Origin: Euclidia mi
Lineage: Eukaryota > Arthropoda > Insecta > Lepidoptera > Erebidae
NCBI GenBank assembly: GCA_944739405.2
Contig: OX123187.2
Location: 80,832,450 to 80,896,449 of the forward strand
Reading direction: 5' to 3'
Length of the DNA stretch: 64,000 nucleotides
The notes below the pieces were generated by a model that searched no databases, was not told the DNA's origin, and worked only from the letters and a program-made list of their open reading frames with translations. Below, one piece after another: positions 11,094 to 22,575 of the stretch. Position numbers and translations under genes: made by a program. The first letter of the stretch is position 1. The number at the start of each line of letters is the position of its first letter.

Positions 11094-12514
11094 TTATTTA
11101 GAATTGTTATTATTACATTCAAGAGGCAAGACACAAATTTTCATAATAGCTCTTTCATGGGTATGACCATTTGAGGTTTTAACTTCAACAACTCTGACAT
11201 TACCATCCTTACCTGGGTATATATTTGTTACCCTAGCTAAAGGGCAGTAAAGAGGGGACACATTATCATCTCTTAAGATTACAAGTGTTCCTATTTTTTG
11301 TATTTGGTTGTATATTTTGCCATTTAGGACGAGATTGTAACAAATTCAAATAATGTTTACTCCAAATTTTCCAAAAGTAGTTTTTCGTGTCATTGCAAGT
11401 TTTCCAAAATTGAGATGCAGTAAGTATAGTTACATTGGGATTTGGATAAGTATTTAATGCAGTACCTATCAAAAAATTACCAGGAGTAATACAAGAGTAG
11501 TCATCTACATCATTGGATAATGGCATAAGTGGTCTGCTATTTAATATAGCTTCGATTTGACACAAAACAGTACACAATTCTTCATAAGTAAGGATAGATT
11601 TTAATAACACTCTTTTTAAGTGGTATTTTACACTTTTAACACGAGCTTCTGCCAAACCAGCAAAAACAGGGGAGTAGCAAGGTAAAAAATGAAAATTGAT
11701 AGCCTTCTGAGCTGAATATTGACAAACCTGTTTTTGATGAGTTGGAGAGTTATGTAATTTATATAGCTCATCTAATTGGCCTCGTGCACACCTGAACGTT
11801 GAAGCATTGTCGCTGTATATGTCGGTAGGTAAACCTCTACGTGATATGAATCTATTCAAACAAGCTGTAAATGTCTCAGTTTTTAAATCAGAGGCCAGTT
11901 CTAAATGTATGGCCTTTGTAGCAAAGCATACAAATAAACAAACATAACCTTTTGTGATTACTGGCTTTCTAATTCTAAGCATTTTGAGGGAGATTGGACC
12001 AGCATAATCCAGGCCAACCTTCTGAAAAGGGCGACAAGCATTCACTCGATCAGGAGGCAGGGAACCCATAAATTGCTTTGCAGCTTCTGCTTTTAATCTA
12101 AAACAAATAGTACATTTATGTAAAACTTTTTTGACTTGTCTTATACCATGTACAATCCAAAATCGTTGTTTTATTGATGACAGAACCAGCTTAGGCCCTG
12201 CATGAAGATTTGTTAAATGTTCGTGGTAAATAATCAAATTCGTGACATTTGAATCTCGAGGCATTACAATTGGATGCTTTTGTGTATAGAAAATAGAAGC
12301 ATTTTCTAACCTACCACCTACACGAACCAAACCGTGGTCATAAATAAATGGAAAAAGTGGTTTTAAATTACCTTTAACAATTGCTTTGTTACATTTTAAA
12401 GTATGAATATCTTCAGCTAGATATTTTTGCTGTTCATACTTTACAATAATTTTTAAAGACTCATTGAGATCAGAAGTAGTGATATAACTAAGCCTATTTT
12501 TATTATCCTTTAAC
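11094..12514 (-). pseudogene. BEL1 integrase region
   Basis: The integrase joins element cDNA to host DNA. The main frame (12330 down to 11266) shows the N-terminal HHCC zinc site (HAGPKLVL...CTICFRLKA) and a GLDYAGPI block with the first catalytic Asp. The second follows at YSDNASTF (usually SDNGTNF, so altered), and the last acidic residue is in GLAEARVKS. It ends early by frameshift near 11280-11300. The expected C-terminal domain (DDNVSPLYCPLARV, VRVVEVKTSNG) continues in another frame to a TAA at 11094-11096. Sequence just upstream of 12330 also continues the protein (sensible residues to about 12510) beyond the listed start. Confidence 0.85.
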
Positions 12515-12664
12515 TTTGCATTCTTCTTCTTCTTTCTCTTAGCGTTATCCCAGTTTCAATCTGGGGTCCGCTTACTAGTCTAACCGGATTTGGCTGAATA
12601 TTAGCTTTTCCACAGAGCGACTGCCTGTCTGACCTCCGCAACCCGAAGGGATAGCGATATTCGA
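12515..12664 (-). repeat. SINE A1, 5'-truncated, inside BEL1
   Basis: On the minus strand it begins at GAATATCGCTATCCCTTCGG, runs through the GTCGCTCTGTGGAAAAGC and ACCCCAGATTGAAACTGGG blocks and ends in (GAAGAA)n. It interrupts BEL1 coding sequence between RFKK and the integrase side. The flanks share only about 5-6 bp (CTTCTT-like). 5' truncation with a 3' tail is normal for reverse-transcribed insertion. Confidence 0.85.
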
Positions 12665-13723
12665 TCTTCTTAAATCGTAAAATATATGCTAAGACTCTGA
12701 TCATGGTGTTGATGCTAGAAAATTTTTCTAGGAAATCGAGACATATTGGTAGCTCATCTGAAGTTGTACAAACCATCGCACTCAAGCATGCAGAACAGTC
12801 TTTGACCTCAGGCAAGTCCTGTGGTGGGGGAGGCATGCTTACCTGTAGTTTGTACTCACGTGAACATAAAAATGGTGGACCTTGCCACCACATAGGATGG
12901 TCCCCTAGTTCATGTGGCATGACTCCTCTGCTGAGACAATCGGCAGGATTATCGTTTGTGCTGACATACATATGGATGTGTATTGTTGTGTAAGCTGTGT
13001 AATTACCTTTACTCGATTAGCAACGTATGCTTTAAATGTGTTTATGTTAGTTTGTAGCCAAGCAAGAACGATCTGTGAGTCAGAATATAGAATGACATCT
13101 TGTATGTGCATTTTGGCGACCAGAACATAATGAACCCTTGTGACAAGCTTTGCAAGCAATAAGGCATCATTAAGTTCAAGTCTTGGAACTGATAGACTTT
13201 GGCTTAATGGATTTACTCTCGATTTTGAGCATAGCAAGGATATTTTAGCATAGCCTGTTGAATCAACCACTCTGAGATACAGAAAACAACCATAAGCACT
13301 TGTGTTAGACGCATCAGCAAACGCAATAATTTGTGCAGAGCTAGTATTGTGTTAACCTATGTGTCGCTGTATGGGCAATGGCTTCATTGCAAGCAAGCTA
13401 TTATAAAAATCATGCCATCGTTTTAGTAAATCATTGTTAAGCAAACAATCCCAACCTTGTTTATTTAGCCATAACTTCTGCATAAAGCATTTTGCAATAA
13501 CCACAATGGGTCCAGCAAGCCCTAGCGGATCGTAGAACTTACTTATAAAGCTAAGGATTTCACGCTTAGATTGAGGCATGCTTTCGCCTGTATGAGGACA
13601 TGACATTATGAAGCAATCTAACTTTGTATTATAATTAATACCTAGAGTTTTTAATGAAAAATTATTCTTTTGTAAATCAACCTCATCGAAATGTTGTTGA
13701 TTTTGTGGTATGTCTTTCAACAA
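12665..13723 (-). pseudogene. BEL1 RT thumb and RNase H
   Basis: In transcription order, 13723-13352 encodes the reverse transcriptase connection (PQSKREILSFISKFYDPLGLAGP), and 13270-12905 encodes RNase H (DALLLAKLV, then ILYSDSQIVLAWLQ). A TAA separates them near 13352. A frameshift near 12955 moves the frame to 12971-12665 (NPADCLSRG, WWQGPPFL). These blocks are standard for BEL/Pao between polymerase and integrase. Multiple lesions show it is dead. Confidence 0.85.
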
Positions 13724-13729
13724 CTCTGG

Positions 13730-15160
13730 TTAGTTTGAAACCCATTTATGTAATTGAAAGGATCCGAATTCTAACAGTTTAGATAATTGCTGTTTAGCTT
13801 CTACAATTTTTTCCTGAGATACTTCAGAATGTAGTATATCATCTACATAGGTACAATTATTTATGATAAAAGCTGCAACGGGAAGTTCATTCTTGTATTG
13901 ACCTGCCAACAATTTTAAACATCGTGTTGCCAAATAAGAAGAACTTTTCAAGCCGAATGTTACTGTATTAAGTTGAATACATTTAACATTGTCTTTAGGA
14001 GAATCTCTCCAAATAATATTTTGTAATGACCTATAATCGGGATGTAATAGTATATTTCTGAACATATTTTTGATATCGGTTATGAAAAAATATTCATTGA
14101 CTCTAAATAACAACAATGCGTCTACTAATTCCCTTTGGACTACAGGGCCATTAAGTAATAAATCGTTTAATGAAGTTTTATTGTTGGTTTTCATAGAACC
14201 ATCAAATACCACTCGACACTTGGTGTTTTTTTTATCTAATTTAAGTACTGGGTGATGAGGCAAAAAGTAAACTGGATCAGTAGTTAAGTTGTATTGACTG
14301 ATATCAATTACTGTACCATGCCCTTGCTTTAAATAGGCATCAATGAACTCTTTATAAAGTTTGGAAATAAATAAATCTTTTTTAAATCTAGATTCTAAAG
14401 TATGAAATCTTTTTAAAGCCAAATGTAATGAATCACCTAAAACCTGGTTAACTGACTCTAATTGCAATTTTAAAGGTAACACAACTTGAATTTTGTTATG
14501 TTTAATGTCTAGCTGAACATTATCACAAAATATGGTTTCACACAAGTCATGTTCAGATTGTGATTCTAAAAATGTTTCAGGTACACTTTCAGTTTGCCAA
14601 AATTCAGAGAGGTTTTTAGTTAACTCGGAATCACATATGTTACAATGTAAATTTATAACTGGATGTGTATGAGGTGACTGTAAGTTACCTGCGATGACAT
14701 AACCAAACCTTGTGTTTATTATTGATGGTGTAGCCAGAGTTGATTCATGTATGCACTGCTTTGCTGCACTAGGCAGGACTGCTGCGGGCTCAGAAGGCAG
14801 CAACACCTGGAAGACCACATCAGCACCTAATAGAATGTGAATGTTACTTGGCTCGTTGAATGTTTTGTCTGCCAAGGGAAGGTTAGTTGGTAAAACAAGT
14901 TGATTTATATCAAATCTCTTTTGAGGTAACTTAGTAGTAATTTTGTTTAATAAATAACATGTTACATTAACTTTATAATCATAACTGACAGAGTGTAATT
15001 GTAAGTTGACACTTTCATTTATTTTGTTCACAGTGATGCCTATTCCAGTTAGAGGGATATTCACCTTGTTAACCTGTAATTTTAATAAGCTTACAAGCTC
15101 ATTGGTTATAAATGATGCCTGTGAACCACTGTCCAAGAGAGCCTTGAACTTCTGTACCAT
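13730..15160 (-). pseudogene. BEL1 protease and reverse transcriptase
   Basis: The 476-residue frame starts in the retropepsin-like aspartic protease (ALLDSGSQASFI active-site block near residue 7, family DUF1758). The reverse transcriptase follows: HPVLKLDKKNTKCRVVFDGS, FFITDIKNMFRNILLHPDY with the first catalytic Asp, and CTYVDDILHSE carrying the YVDD pair near residue 440. It stops at a TAA (HKWVSN stop) just before PELLKD, which continues in the same frame, so the stop looks like a point mutation. Confidence 0.9.
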
Positions 15161-15614
15161 TGTTTGCTATCAGCTTTACATTGGCTGTGGGTAACAGTAC
15201 CTGCTGTGTGGCAATCTCTGACATCAGAGTCACTGGAGAAGGAGCTTTGTCCTCGTGAAGTAAAGTGTTGTGCTGCTCTTTGCAGACCTGGCACCTAAAA
15301 TGAAACCTAAATTTTTTGCTGTAATTGTTTAAGCAAATAACACACAAGTTTTGTGATGTCACAAAGTTAATCCTATCACTTGCATGCATTAATTTGAATT
15401 TAGGACAGTTAAATAATTTGTGGGTGGACTTACATAGTAGGAAGCTCTTTCCACCTATAGCTGATGCGCCTGCAGCTGTATCAGTGGCAGCACCAGAGCA
15501 CTTAGCTCCCTTAACCATGGCCACATGAGCAGTCTTCGGAGTTGATGAGGGCTTGCCAACTTGTTCTGCATTCTCGAGCGCGAGAGCACGCTTTTCTAAG
15601 AAATCTGTTAACAT
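15099..15614 (-). pseudogene. BEL1 Gag zinc-binding region
   Basis: Encodes the C-terminal nucleic-acid-binding part of Gag. Paired Cys/His motifs are visible (CKSTHKLFNCPKF, CVICLNNYSKKFRFHF, CQVCKEQHNTLLH). It overlaps the end of the first Gag frame by a few bases in another frame, and overlaps the protease frame at the other end, so two frame changes flank it. Confidence 0.8.
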
Positions 15615-16357
15615 AGTGACAGTGGGTTTTTTATCACTAAGTGAAATTCCCTTCTGCAGATTGTGTCTAACTTTCTAAGAAGAATGCAAAGTACAACTAT
15701 GTCCCATTGTTCAAGCTTGTGCCCTAAATTTTTTAATGCAGATAGTTGTTGCTTAAAAATATACAGAAAGTTAATGTCTAACAAAGAATAAATATGTTCG
15801 CATGAAGTAAGAAAATCGTTATCATAACGTTCAATTAATAATTTCCTTGCCTCTTCATAGTTCTCACTACACACAGTAAGATTTTTGACTAGATCGTGAG
15901 GCTCACCTTGAAGGAAATTACGAAGATAAAAGAACTTCTGAATATTGTCTAACTTACTGTTTTTATGTATGAGTGAATCAAATAAACCTATGAATGTGGG
16001 AAATTCGGTGTACATACCGGTAAATGTTGGTACATTTATGGCTGGGAGTTTTGTATAACAACTATGATCTTTGCCATTAACACTATTTGAGTCCATACTC
16101 TCTAAAGTTTCCTTTATGCCGGTTAAAGTTGCGAGATAAGCTTCTTCTACGGCGGAGTCGTCGTCGTCGGGGTTCAGTGCACATATCTCAAGATTCAGGT
16201 CCTCGTACTTCTGGAATGATGCCCTCAAGCGCTCTTCCTGTAGATTCAATGCCTGTTTGGAGAGAGAGCCAGGGTCTTTGACGGCATTAGTGATTTTTGT
16301 GATGGAGCCCTTGACGGCGCTCCGTTTTTTAATGAGAGCCTTTAGTTGATCTTCCAT
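15608..16357 (-). pseudogene. BEL1 Gag N-terminal region
   Basis: I take the start at ATG 16355-16357 (MEDQLKALIKKRSAVKGS), not the upstream in-frame Met at 16405, because similar BEL Gags start at such a basic helical segment. The DUF1759-type core is clear: PAINVPTFTGMYTEFPTFIG, LFDSLIH, then FLQGEPHDLVKNL. The frame ends with a stop at 15608 while homologous sequence continues in another frame. Confidence 0.85.
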
Positions 16358-16779
16358 CGCGTATACAAAAGATAAAACTTCTACGATTGGAACCACAATA
16401 CACAACTTTTTTTTTTTTTAATGTACACACGACTAACACACACAATATGAAAACCTTTTTAGCTCGTTGCAAATGACAATGGCGATGCCTCGTGGCGAAA
16501 AAGTATAATCCCCTGCGACGTTTTGACGTTCCCACGGGGTTCTCACGCGCTGACGTGACTAACCAAACGACGAATCGGAGCCACGCGTTTGAATTTCGAC
16601 ACTTTCTTGACGCGTAGTCTCGCCGCCCGGCAGCCAATCAGGATCGCGCGTTTGAATTTGCGCGGTGACACGCCCTTCGCCGTCTCGCTCGCTCGCTTCG
16701 ACGAGGGAAAAATGGACTCGCCTGTCGAGTTACTGTTTTCTTCAACCTGTTCGTTCTCGTCGGTTTCGCTGATCTTCAC

Positions 16780-16796
16780 TCCGGCTCGAAGGACTA
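16780..16796 (-). other. BEL1 primer-binding site, tRNA-Tyr-like
   Basis: Immediately inside the 5' LTR, TCCGGCTCGAAGGACTA matches, from memory, the 3' end of insect tRNA-Tyr (TCCGGCTCGAAGGACCA) with one mismatch in 17. It lies exactly where a minus-strand BEL element should have its primer site, with no spacer. Confidence 0.7.
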
Positions 16797-16983
16797 TGAA
16801 CGGGAATGCCCTTGGTAATATTGAAACGAAAAGTGGACTGTATAATTATTTATTCGCGACAGATTAAGGAGCTTGCGCACATTACATTAGGGTTATTTGA
16901 CAACTAACTTTACACAATAGTGTTGCCGCGTATAATGAAAAACATAACAAAAAAAATAAAATTAATGTTGCCAATGGTCAACA
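16797..16983 (-). repeat. BEL1 5' LTR
   Basis: A 187-bp copy of 10246-10431, followed by the TGTAT duplication. It holds the promoter of the element by position, but no clear TATA motif was identified. Confidence 0.9.
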
Positions 16984-17234
16984 TGTATGAAACATTAAAA
17001 CTTTTTTACGCTCTCGTTATATCTGAGGTAATTTTATTCGTTGTCCCTTATACTGCTGCCTATTTTTTGCATAAAATCCAGTAACACTTTATTCGATCGC
17101 ATCGCAATCAATATCGGTCCATCCAGGTATCTGAAATTCTCGCTCATTTTAACAGTAGGTCATATCAGCTTATTAGGCTTAACTAGTTTAAAATGATTGA
17201 AATGATAATGTAATAATATCAGACTAACCATCTT

Positions 17235-17460
17235 TATACTAGTACTTAAAGATACTCGCAGCTTCGCTCGCACAATAATTTTTATTTACGTTTCAACCCA
17301 ATCGCGTGGGTGTTTCGGGAATCCCCTTCTTAGTCCACCCGTGTAGTTCTCAAGGAACATTCATGCCAAATGTCAGCTTTTTGCGCCCAATAGGTTCAGA
17401 TGTGTGTTGTCTATCAGTCAGTCAGTAACGCAAGGATTTTATATAAACAGATTTTATTAG
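17235..17460 (+). repeat. Dispersed repeat D copy
   Basis: Starts near TACTCGCAGCTTCGCTCGCA, includes TGTCAGCTTTTTGCGCCCAA, and ends CAGTCAGTCAGTAACGCAAG followed by a TATATAAACAG-like end. It is one of five related copies in the window and the longest. Confidence 0.6.
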
Positions 17461-18700
17461 TTTGCATCTAAGATTTTGTATTAAAGCTCAGAATTTGTTT
17501 TCTAATGAGATTTGAAAGATTTTTTTCAACCGTAAAACTAAAACTGCATCTAATCTCAGAGTCACAAAAAGTACTTAGAAAAATCTCTGGTATATGTTTT
17601 ATCCAGTGACAGTGATGTTTCTAATCTGGACGTGGTCTGTAGCAGCCGAGCCTGGCTTCACGCCAGATTCTCACACGTCGCATTATCAAGATCTACTTGG
17701 TTCGTTTTATTAGCTTTCTGTTTCGCTGGAATTGGTTCTTAGAAATTTAAAGCAATGGTCGCGTCTAACAGATGTAAATGAAATTTATAGTGATTTGTTT
17801 TGTATGTTATTTAGATAAATTAATAATGTCTTTTTAGTAGTAATAATTACTACTGAAATACAATTATTCTGTATGTGTATATACACAATTACTTCTAAAT
17901 AATTATAACTTTCCATAGGGATATACATATTTCTATCCACAGAATAAAATTGAACAGACATTCTTTCCTATAAATATTCTTTCTACGTGGGAGTCAAATC
18001 TAAGATCTACTGCGTAGCAGTCTGGATAATTACTAAAAATTTTACCAACAGATTATTCACTTTCATGCTTTGTTGCCACTTTTCCTGGTAATATTGTTAA
18101 TTTAAGCAAAATTACAGACATTATTTTTCGGACACCTACTTGCTGTTTCTTGTTCTCTAATTTCGAGACCGCGAATAGCGTAATATCGTAAGGCCGTATC
18201 GGAGGCCATTGGTCGGTCTATAACACCACACCACAGATGACCACACACTCGTACAAAAAAGAAAGAAACACTAAAATTGCTTTATAAATGGTTTTAAGTC
18301 AAGTTGCAAATGCATAGTTATCTCGGATCACATTCAAATTTAACCATAGTAGTTTACCGCTGTCATTCTGTTACAGGATTGCTTCAGCGTTTGAAATTTG
18401 TTGACGGATTTTTTTTGTAAATTCTCCGCGTGACGCACTCCATATAAGCCATGTGTCCAACATGGTCGGTCGTGGACAGCTTAAGCGCCATCAATCAAAG
18501 GTCACTGTGTAAAGCGTTTGCACACAAAAGTAATCCTTTCTCTATTACGTTAGTGCAATAAGTCAATCACCAGTCTGCCAGTGTCAGTATGATGTATTGA
18601 TCAAAGAGTTGGTGATTTGGACTGTATTGTGATATTTTGCTGATATGGTCTAGCGATGGGCGAACAAAATTGTGAAAAGGCTGGACAGTCTCACAATATA
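17461..18700. other. Intergenic, nothing recognised
   Basis: AT-rich, no ORF of note, no terminal repeats detected. Confidence 0.4.
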
Positions 18701-18703
18701 CTA

Positions 18704-18863
18704 ATGATTATGTAACGGGTCTGAATCGTGTTAACAAAACGTAAAGATTCAGATACAGACCCGTTACATAAATGATTATGTAACGGGTCTGAATCTGTTT
18801 TAAACTACCACGATTTGTACACATACTAATGATAGTATGTGTACAAATCGTGGTAGTTTAAAA
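18704..18863. repeat. Compound hairpin locus
   Basis: Unit 1: TTATGTAACGGGTCTGAATC (18708-18727) pairs with its near-complement ending at 18772. The first arm then recurs as a direct repeat at 18772-18795. Unit 2: a 31-bp arm (18798-18828) and its perfect complement (18833-18863) separated by only ATGA. Confidence 0.95.
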
Positions 18864-19077
18864 GTAGTCTCATAATATGTTACAAACTTTAAACTTTTTA
18901 TAATCTTTTGTTATAGTTATATGATGAAGCAATGGGCTATAAAAACACAAATAAAAAGCATGGAGAGAGTTAGACTTAAAGTTTAGCGAATATAACTCCA
19001 CTGCTCTATTATAATAATTTACTACCTATAGACGTATTTAATTAGAACATTGGCTGTTATACCCTTTATCGGCCATT

Positions 19078-19196
19078 TTGAATATTCGATCCATACATGG
19101 ATTTTGAGATTCGAGATTCGTGTTTGACGTATTTTGTATGGAGCTTATGTCAAAAACTAATCTAAAATCTACGCATCTATCTATAGATCGAATATT
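19078..19196. repeat. Short palindromic repeat, copy 1
   Basis: Begins GAATATTCGATCCATACATGG and ends CTATAGATCGAATATT, so the ends are imperfect inverted repeats. TTTTGTATGGAGCTTATGTC lies in the middle. A second, interrupted copy lies at 20745-21005. Probable MITE; superfamily unknown. Confidence 0.6.
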
Positions 19197-19555
19197 TAAT
19201 TCCGTACCTAGTATATGTTTCAGTAATTAGCCAATCCAAACTCCACTAATCTATTTACTCTGCAATTGTCCTTTTCTTACGTGGATGATGATGATGAATA
19301 ACAATAACGATATAGTGCGAATTACTCCAAAAGTTTAAGTACCTACTTTACTAGACTAAAGTGATTCAACAAAAAAGCCAATATAATATAGAATTACTTG
19401 TAGGTAGCTGTTAAAAGCGACGTTCATTGAATTTGATACCGTTTTACCATTTAGACCGTCCGTCAGTCAAATGAACAAGCTCTAAAGCCATTCATTCACC
19501 TGACATGTCAGTCAAGTTTAATAACAATGAATTATTGCGGGCAATATAATATGAT

Positions 19556-19811
19556 GACTGCCTCCGTGGTCCAGTGGATAGCGTATGCGACTGCTGATTG
19601 GAGGTCCCGGGTTCAATTTCCGGGTCGGACAAAGTGTTACTGCGTTTTCCCAAATTCTCAGTAGCAGCACGGAGTCTGGTGATGTGCCCGGTAACGGCAA
19701 TAGGCTCGCCCCCTATTACGTGGGACCTAAAATTCATGGCGAAATATGGGAGTAATATTACACCTCTGCCTACCCCTTCGAGGATACAGGCGTGAGCCTA
19801 TAAAAAATATA
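19556..19811 (+). repeat. tRNA-derived SINE, family C, full length
   Basis: The head has an A-box-like TGGTCCAGTGGATAGCG and a B-box-like GGGTTCAATTTCC. The body includes TCAGTAGCAGCAC, GGTGATGTGCCCGGTAACGG and the 3' motif CCTCTGCCTACCCCTTCG...CAGGCGTGAG, ending in an AT-rich tail. A perfect 11-bp target duplication TATAATATGAT flanks it (19545-19555 and 19812-19822). Diverged copies lie at 42165-42362, and fragments at 21369-21405 and 46172-46320. Confidence 0.93.
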
Positions 19812-19822
19812 TATAATATGAT

Positions 19823-20744
19823 TTGCTGCAGTTCATAAACGCTAGCGGGTGTGGCCTTAAAGGTAGCAACAAAGATACAAATAGTATGATATTTCCCTTA
19901 AGCCTTTCGCAGCCCATTGTTTCATCGCAGCACATAGATTAATAGAAGTATCTCCTAATTTCCTTCACAGAAGCACTATGAGTCAATAGAAGGATTAGGT
20001 CTACTGTACCACACTGCCGGGTTAGTATAGAATTTAATAGCAATTTCCCGTTTCTTCGCAAAGATACTATAAATATGTTTATCGAAAATGACAACCCACG
20101 GAATGAAATGGTGATGGTGAATAATTAATATGTTTATTTGACGTCCATGAGCATCAAATTGTTATCTAAGAGAATAAAAGATTTGTCTACACAACTGTGA
20201 ATATTACTTTGTCGTTGTATATTTGCTTATTATGATTATGGTATAAGCTGTCTTGGTCCTCGGTACTACCTTTTGTATCTTGACGAAAGTGCCACCTAAA
20301 GGATTAAAAAGAAAATTTATACCATTGAGCTACCATATGAAATGCCCATCACGCAACGCATCCCCTTACCTTCAGCAGTATTTCAGAGATATATACGTAC
20401 ATACGTGCGATGGGAGTATTATATACACAAAGACAAATGTGTCATCTCTTCATCATCATCTTGCTAGCTGTTCAAATCGTAATTAAACTAAATAAAAGCA
20501 AGTCTGGTTGTTCTTTGTGGCTGCACTTTTATGGTGAAAATCCAGACGCACTATAATAGCTTTATTTTTAGAGTGCATTTTACTTTGATGTTTTGCGCAC
20601 ACCAGGAGAATATTTTCCTGTGGCTAAGATATTTCATCTTATACAAGTTTATTGACGCCTTACATAGTGACTACTGACTAACAAACTCACTTTATTTAAA
20701 AGTAGGTACCTAGGCTTACATAAATAAGTCTACTTACCGCTAAA
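19823..20744. other. Intergenic, nothing recognised
   Basis: A 77-codon frame at 20253-20486 has no recognisable domain. No repeats identified. Confidence 0.4.
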
Positions 20745-21005
20745 TTCAATATCCGATCTATCCATGGATTTGGAGATTTGAGATACATCTTGGACATGGA
20801 CATCTTATACATATTTCTTATAAGAGATAATATTTTTATGTATCTACCTAATTATATGTATAACATGTAATAATTGTGCGTGGTTATGGTGTGACAATAA
20901 ATGCTTTACTTACTAACTTTCATGTTTTGTATGGAGCTTATGTGAAATATGTATCTCAAATCGTCACATTCATGGTTAGATCAAATATTATAACCTGCCA
21001 TAAAA
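20745..21005. repeat. Short palindromic repeat, copy 2, interrupted
   Basis: The left part (20747-20800, ATATCCGATCTATCCATGGATT) and right part (20920-21000, GTTTTGTATGGAGCTTATGT, then a GATCAAATATT end) match copy 1 at 19078-19196. They are split by a LINE 3' tail. Confidence 0.6.
20812..20918 (+). repeat. LINE 3' tail inserted in the palindromic repeat
   Basis: ATGGTGTGACAATAAATGC followed by TTTACTTACT matches the end of the CR1/Jockey element at 32490-32530 (ATGTGACAATAAAAGG, then TTAC repeats). A very 5'-truncated copy of that LINE or a relative. Confidence 0.6.
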
Positions 21006-21368
21006 CGGATAAAGTATCAACTGCTCTCCGACACATTACTGGGACCATTCGATAGAATCTGGGCAGATGCAAGCAGTCATAAGCAATCAAAATTGATTAT
21101 TATTTCCTCCACGTGCTGACCCATTTGATATGAGCCCAGGTTCTAAAGAGCGCGGATAGCGATAGGAACGCGATAGGACATGCTTTTGGTTGGAATCAAG
21201 ACCTACTATACCAAGTTTTTCGTCTTTTCATTAAGGTATTATCTGCTTGATGTGTTATCGTTGGTCGACACCCAAGGTATGAAATGAGGTAGTAACACTT
21301 TGTAATGTTAATCCGTCACTAACTACATTCTCTTGATCTATTTTAATCGAAAAGTGGGCGTTTGATAT

Positions 21369-21423
21369 GCCTCTGCCTACCCCTTCGGGGGGGCAGGCGT
21401 GAGTCTATGTATGTATGTATGTA
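21369..21423 (+). repeat. SINE C 3' fragment with (TATG)n tail
   Basis: Carries the CCTCTGCCTACCCCTTCGGG and GCAGGCGTGAGTC motifs and a run of TATG units. Confidence 0.7.
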
Positions 21424-21495
21424 TTTTAATTAAAGAATTACTCACAAGAGGATTCAGCGTGAAGTGGTGTATAGAATTTTAATACGTTCTATCAA

Positions 21496-22115
21496 ATGTT
21501 GTACAAAGCAATAATTTTCAATGGTAATTTAAAGATGACTGCGGGGAACAGTGTGAATGGAGCGTTGCATGCCTTTATGAACGGCCAAACTGTGTCTAAA
21601 AAGGAGCGACTGGCGGTTCATACTGGAGTGCTGGTGCCCACCTTGATGTATGGAAGTGAGTGTTGGGTGTGGCAGGAAAAACATGAAAGCAGAATCAACG
21701 CAGTTGAGATGCGATCACTGCGTAGTATGTGTGGGGTGAGACTGATTGATAGAATTCCGAATGCAGTAATACGATAGCGATGTGGCTTGAAAGAAGATGT
21801 CGTGACAAGGATTGAGAAAGGAATTCTGAAATGGTTTGGACATGTGGAGCGAATGAGTGAAGAAAGATTGACGAATCAAATATAAATGGCAGAGGTGTAT
21901 GGACAAGCCGGTTGCGGCAGACCTCGTAAGACGTTCGTCGACTTAATTGGGGACGTCTTGAAAAACGGAAAAGTACGAAGCACCCGCAACCGGCGAGCAT
22001 GTATGAAAAGAGTAATGAATGTAGAGGAAGCGCGTGAGTTTTGCAAGGATAGAAGCTAGTGGCGATCTGTTGTCTCTGCCTACCCCGACGGGAAAAAGGC
22101 ATATGTATGTATGTA
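21496..22115 (+). pseudogene. RTE-type LINE ORF2 C-terminus and 3' end
   Basis: The post-polymerase region of an RTE LINE: TGVLVPTLMYGSECWVWQ, GVRLIDRIPN, then after a TAG the KEDVVTRIEKGILKWFGHVE and GRPRKTFVDLIGDVLKNGK blocks. It ends WRSVVSAYPDGKK and a TATGTATG tail. At least three in-frame stops (near 21775, 21883, 22058) interrupt it. 5'-truncated; no endonuclease or polymerase core. The open antisense frame at 21695-22102 is a shadow. Confidence 0.88.
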
Positions 22116-22394
22116 AGTATGTAATTTAAAGATAAATGAGCTGCAAGTATAAAACAAGCTGAATTTATATTTTTTTAAACTTATTGGTATGCTATCCTTT
22201 CACCACACTTAATTAATCTGCCGCTAGCAATCAATAGGACCGAGATCTCTCCTTTCCTCCGACTTGCGGTCTATATACATATTAATACATCAAACCGCTA
22301 TCATTTAAATTTAAAGAGAAACTATTTCTGTTTCTATGGTTATAGCTGAACGTCTGACATCGTAAAGATAGCTTCGATAGTCATATTTTAAAAG

Positions 22395-22575
22395 ATAGAA
22401 TACCCGACGGTTTAACATGCTCTTCGATGCATGGGGCAAGCGATAATTAATTAGCTATTGATCACGCACAAATCTTGGCAAAATCAATGGTGAGCACCGT
22501 GTTCGGACCACCATTCGAACTCGATACCCTCAGAATGGCAGTCTATTGGTATCCCCATTAGAATATCGTTGCTTG
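22395..22575 (-). repeat. SINE A head, degraded (reverse)
   Basis: The minus strand has a GATACCAATAGACTGCCATTC block, GGGTATCGAGTTCGAATGG (B-box region) and AATTATCGCTTGCCCCATGC, then GAGCATGTTAAACCGTCGGG. This matches the head and first body segment of SINE A1. Confidence 0.7.

Larger units (their letters stand above)
10246..16983 (-). mobile_element. BEL/Pao LTR retrotransposon, BEL1 (defective)
   Basis: A complete but inactivated element: LTR, primer site, leader, gag, protease, reverse transcriptase, RNase H, integrase, 3' untranslated region, LTR. It is flanked by a perfect 5-bp target duplication TGTAT (10241-10245 and 16984-16988). The domain order and the Cys-His, YVDD and integrase motifs are those of BEL/Pao. 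The two LTRs differ by about three substitutions and one indel in 187 bp, so the insertion is fairly recent, yet several frameshifts and TAA stops break the polyprotein. A truncated SINE lies between the RNase H and integrase parts. Confidence 0.92.

Noticed and set aside
19556..19630. Candidate tRNA gene (A and B boxes)
   Set aside because: Part of a SINE with target duplication; acceptor stem does not pair. The same applies to the other B-box hits.
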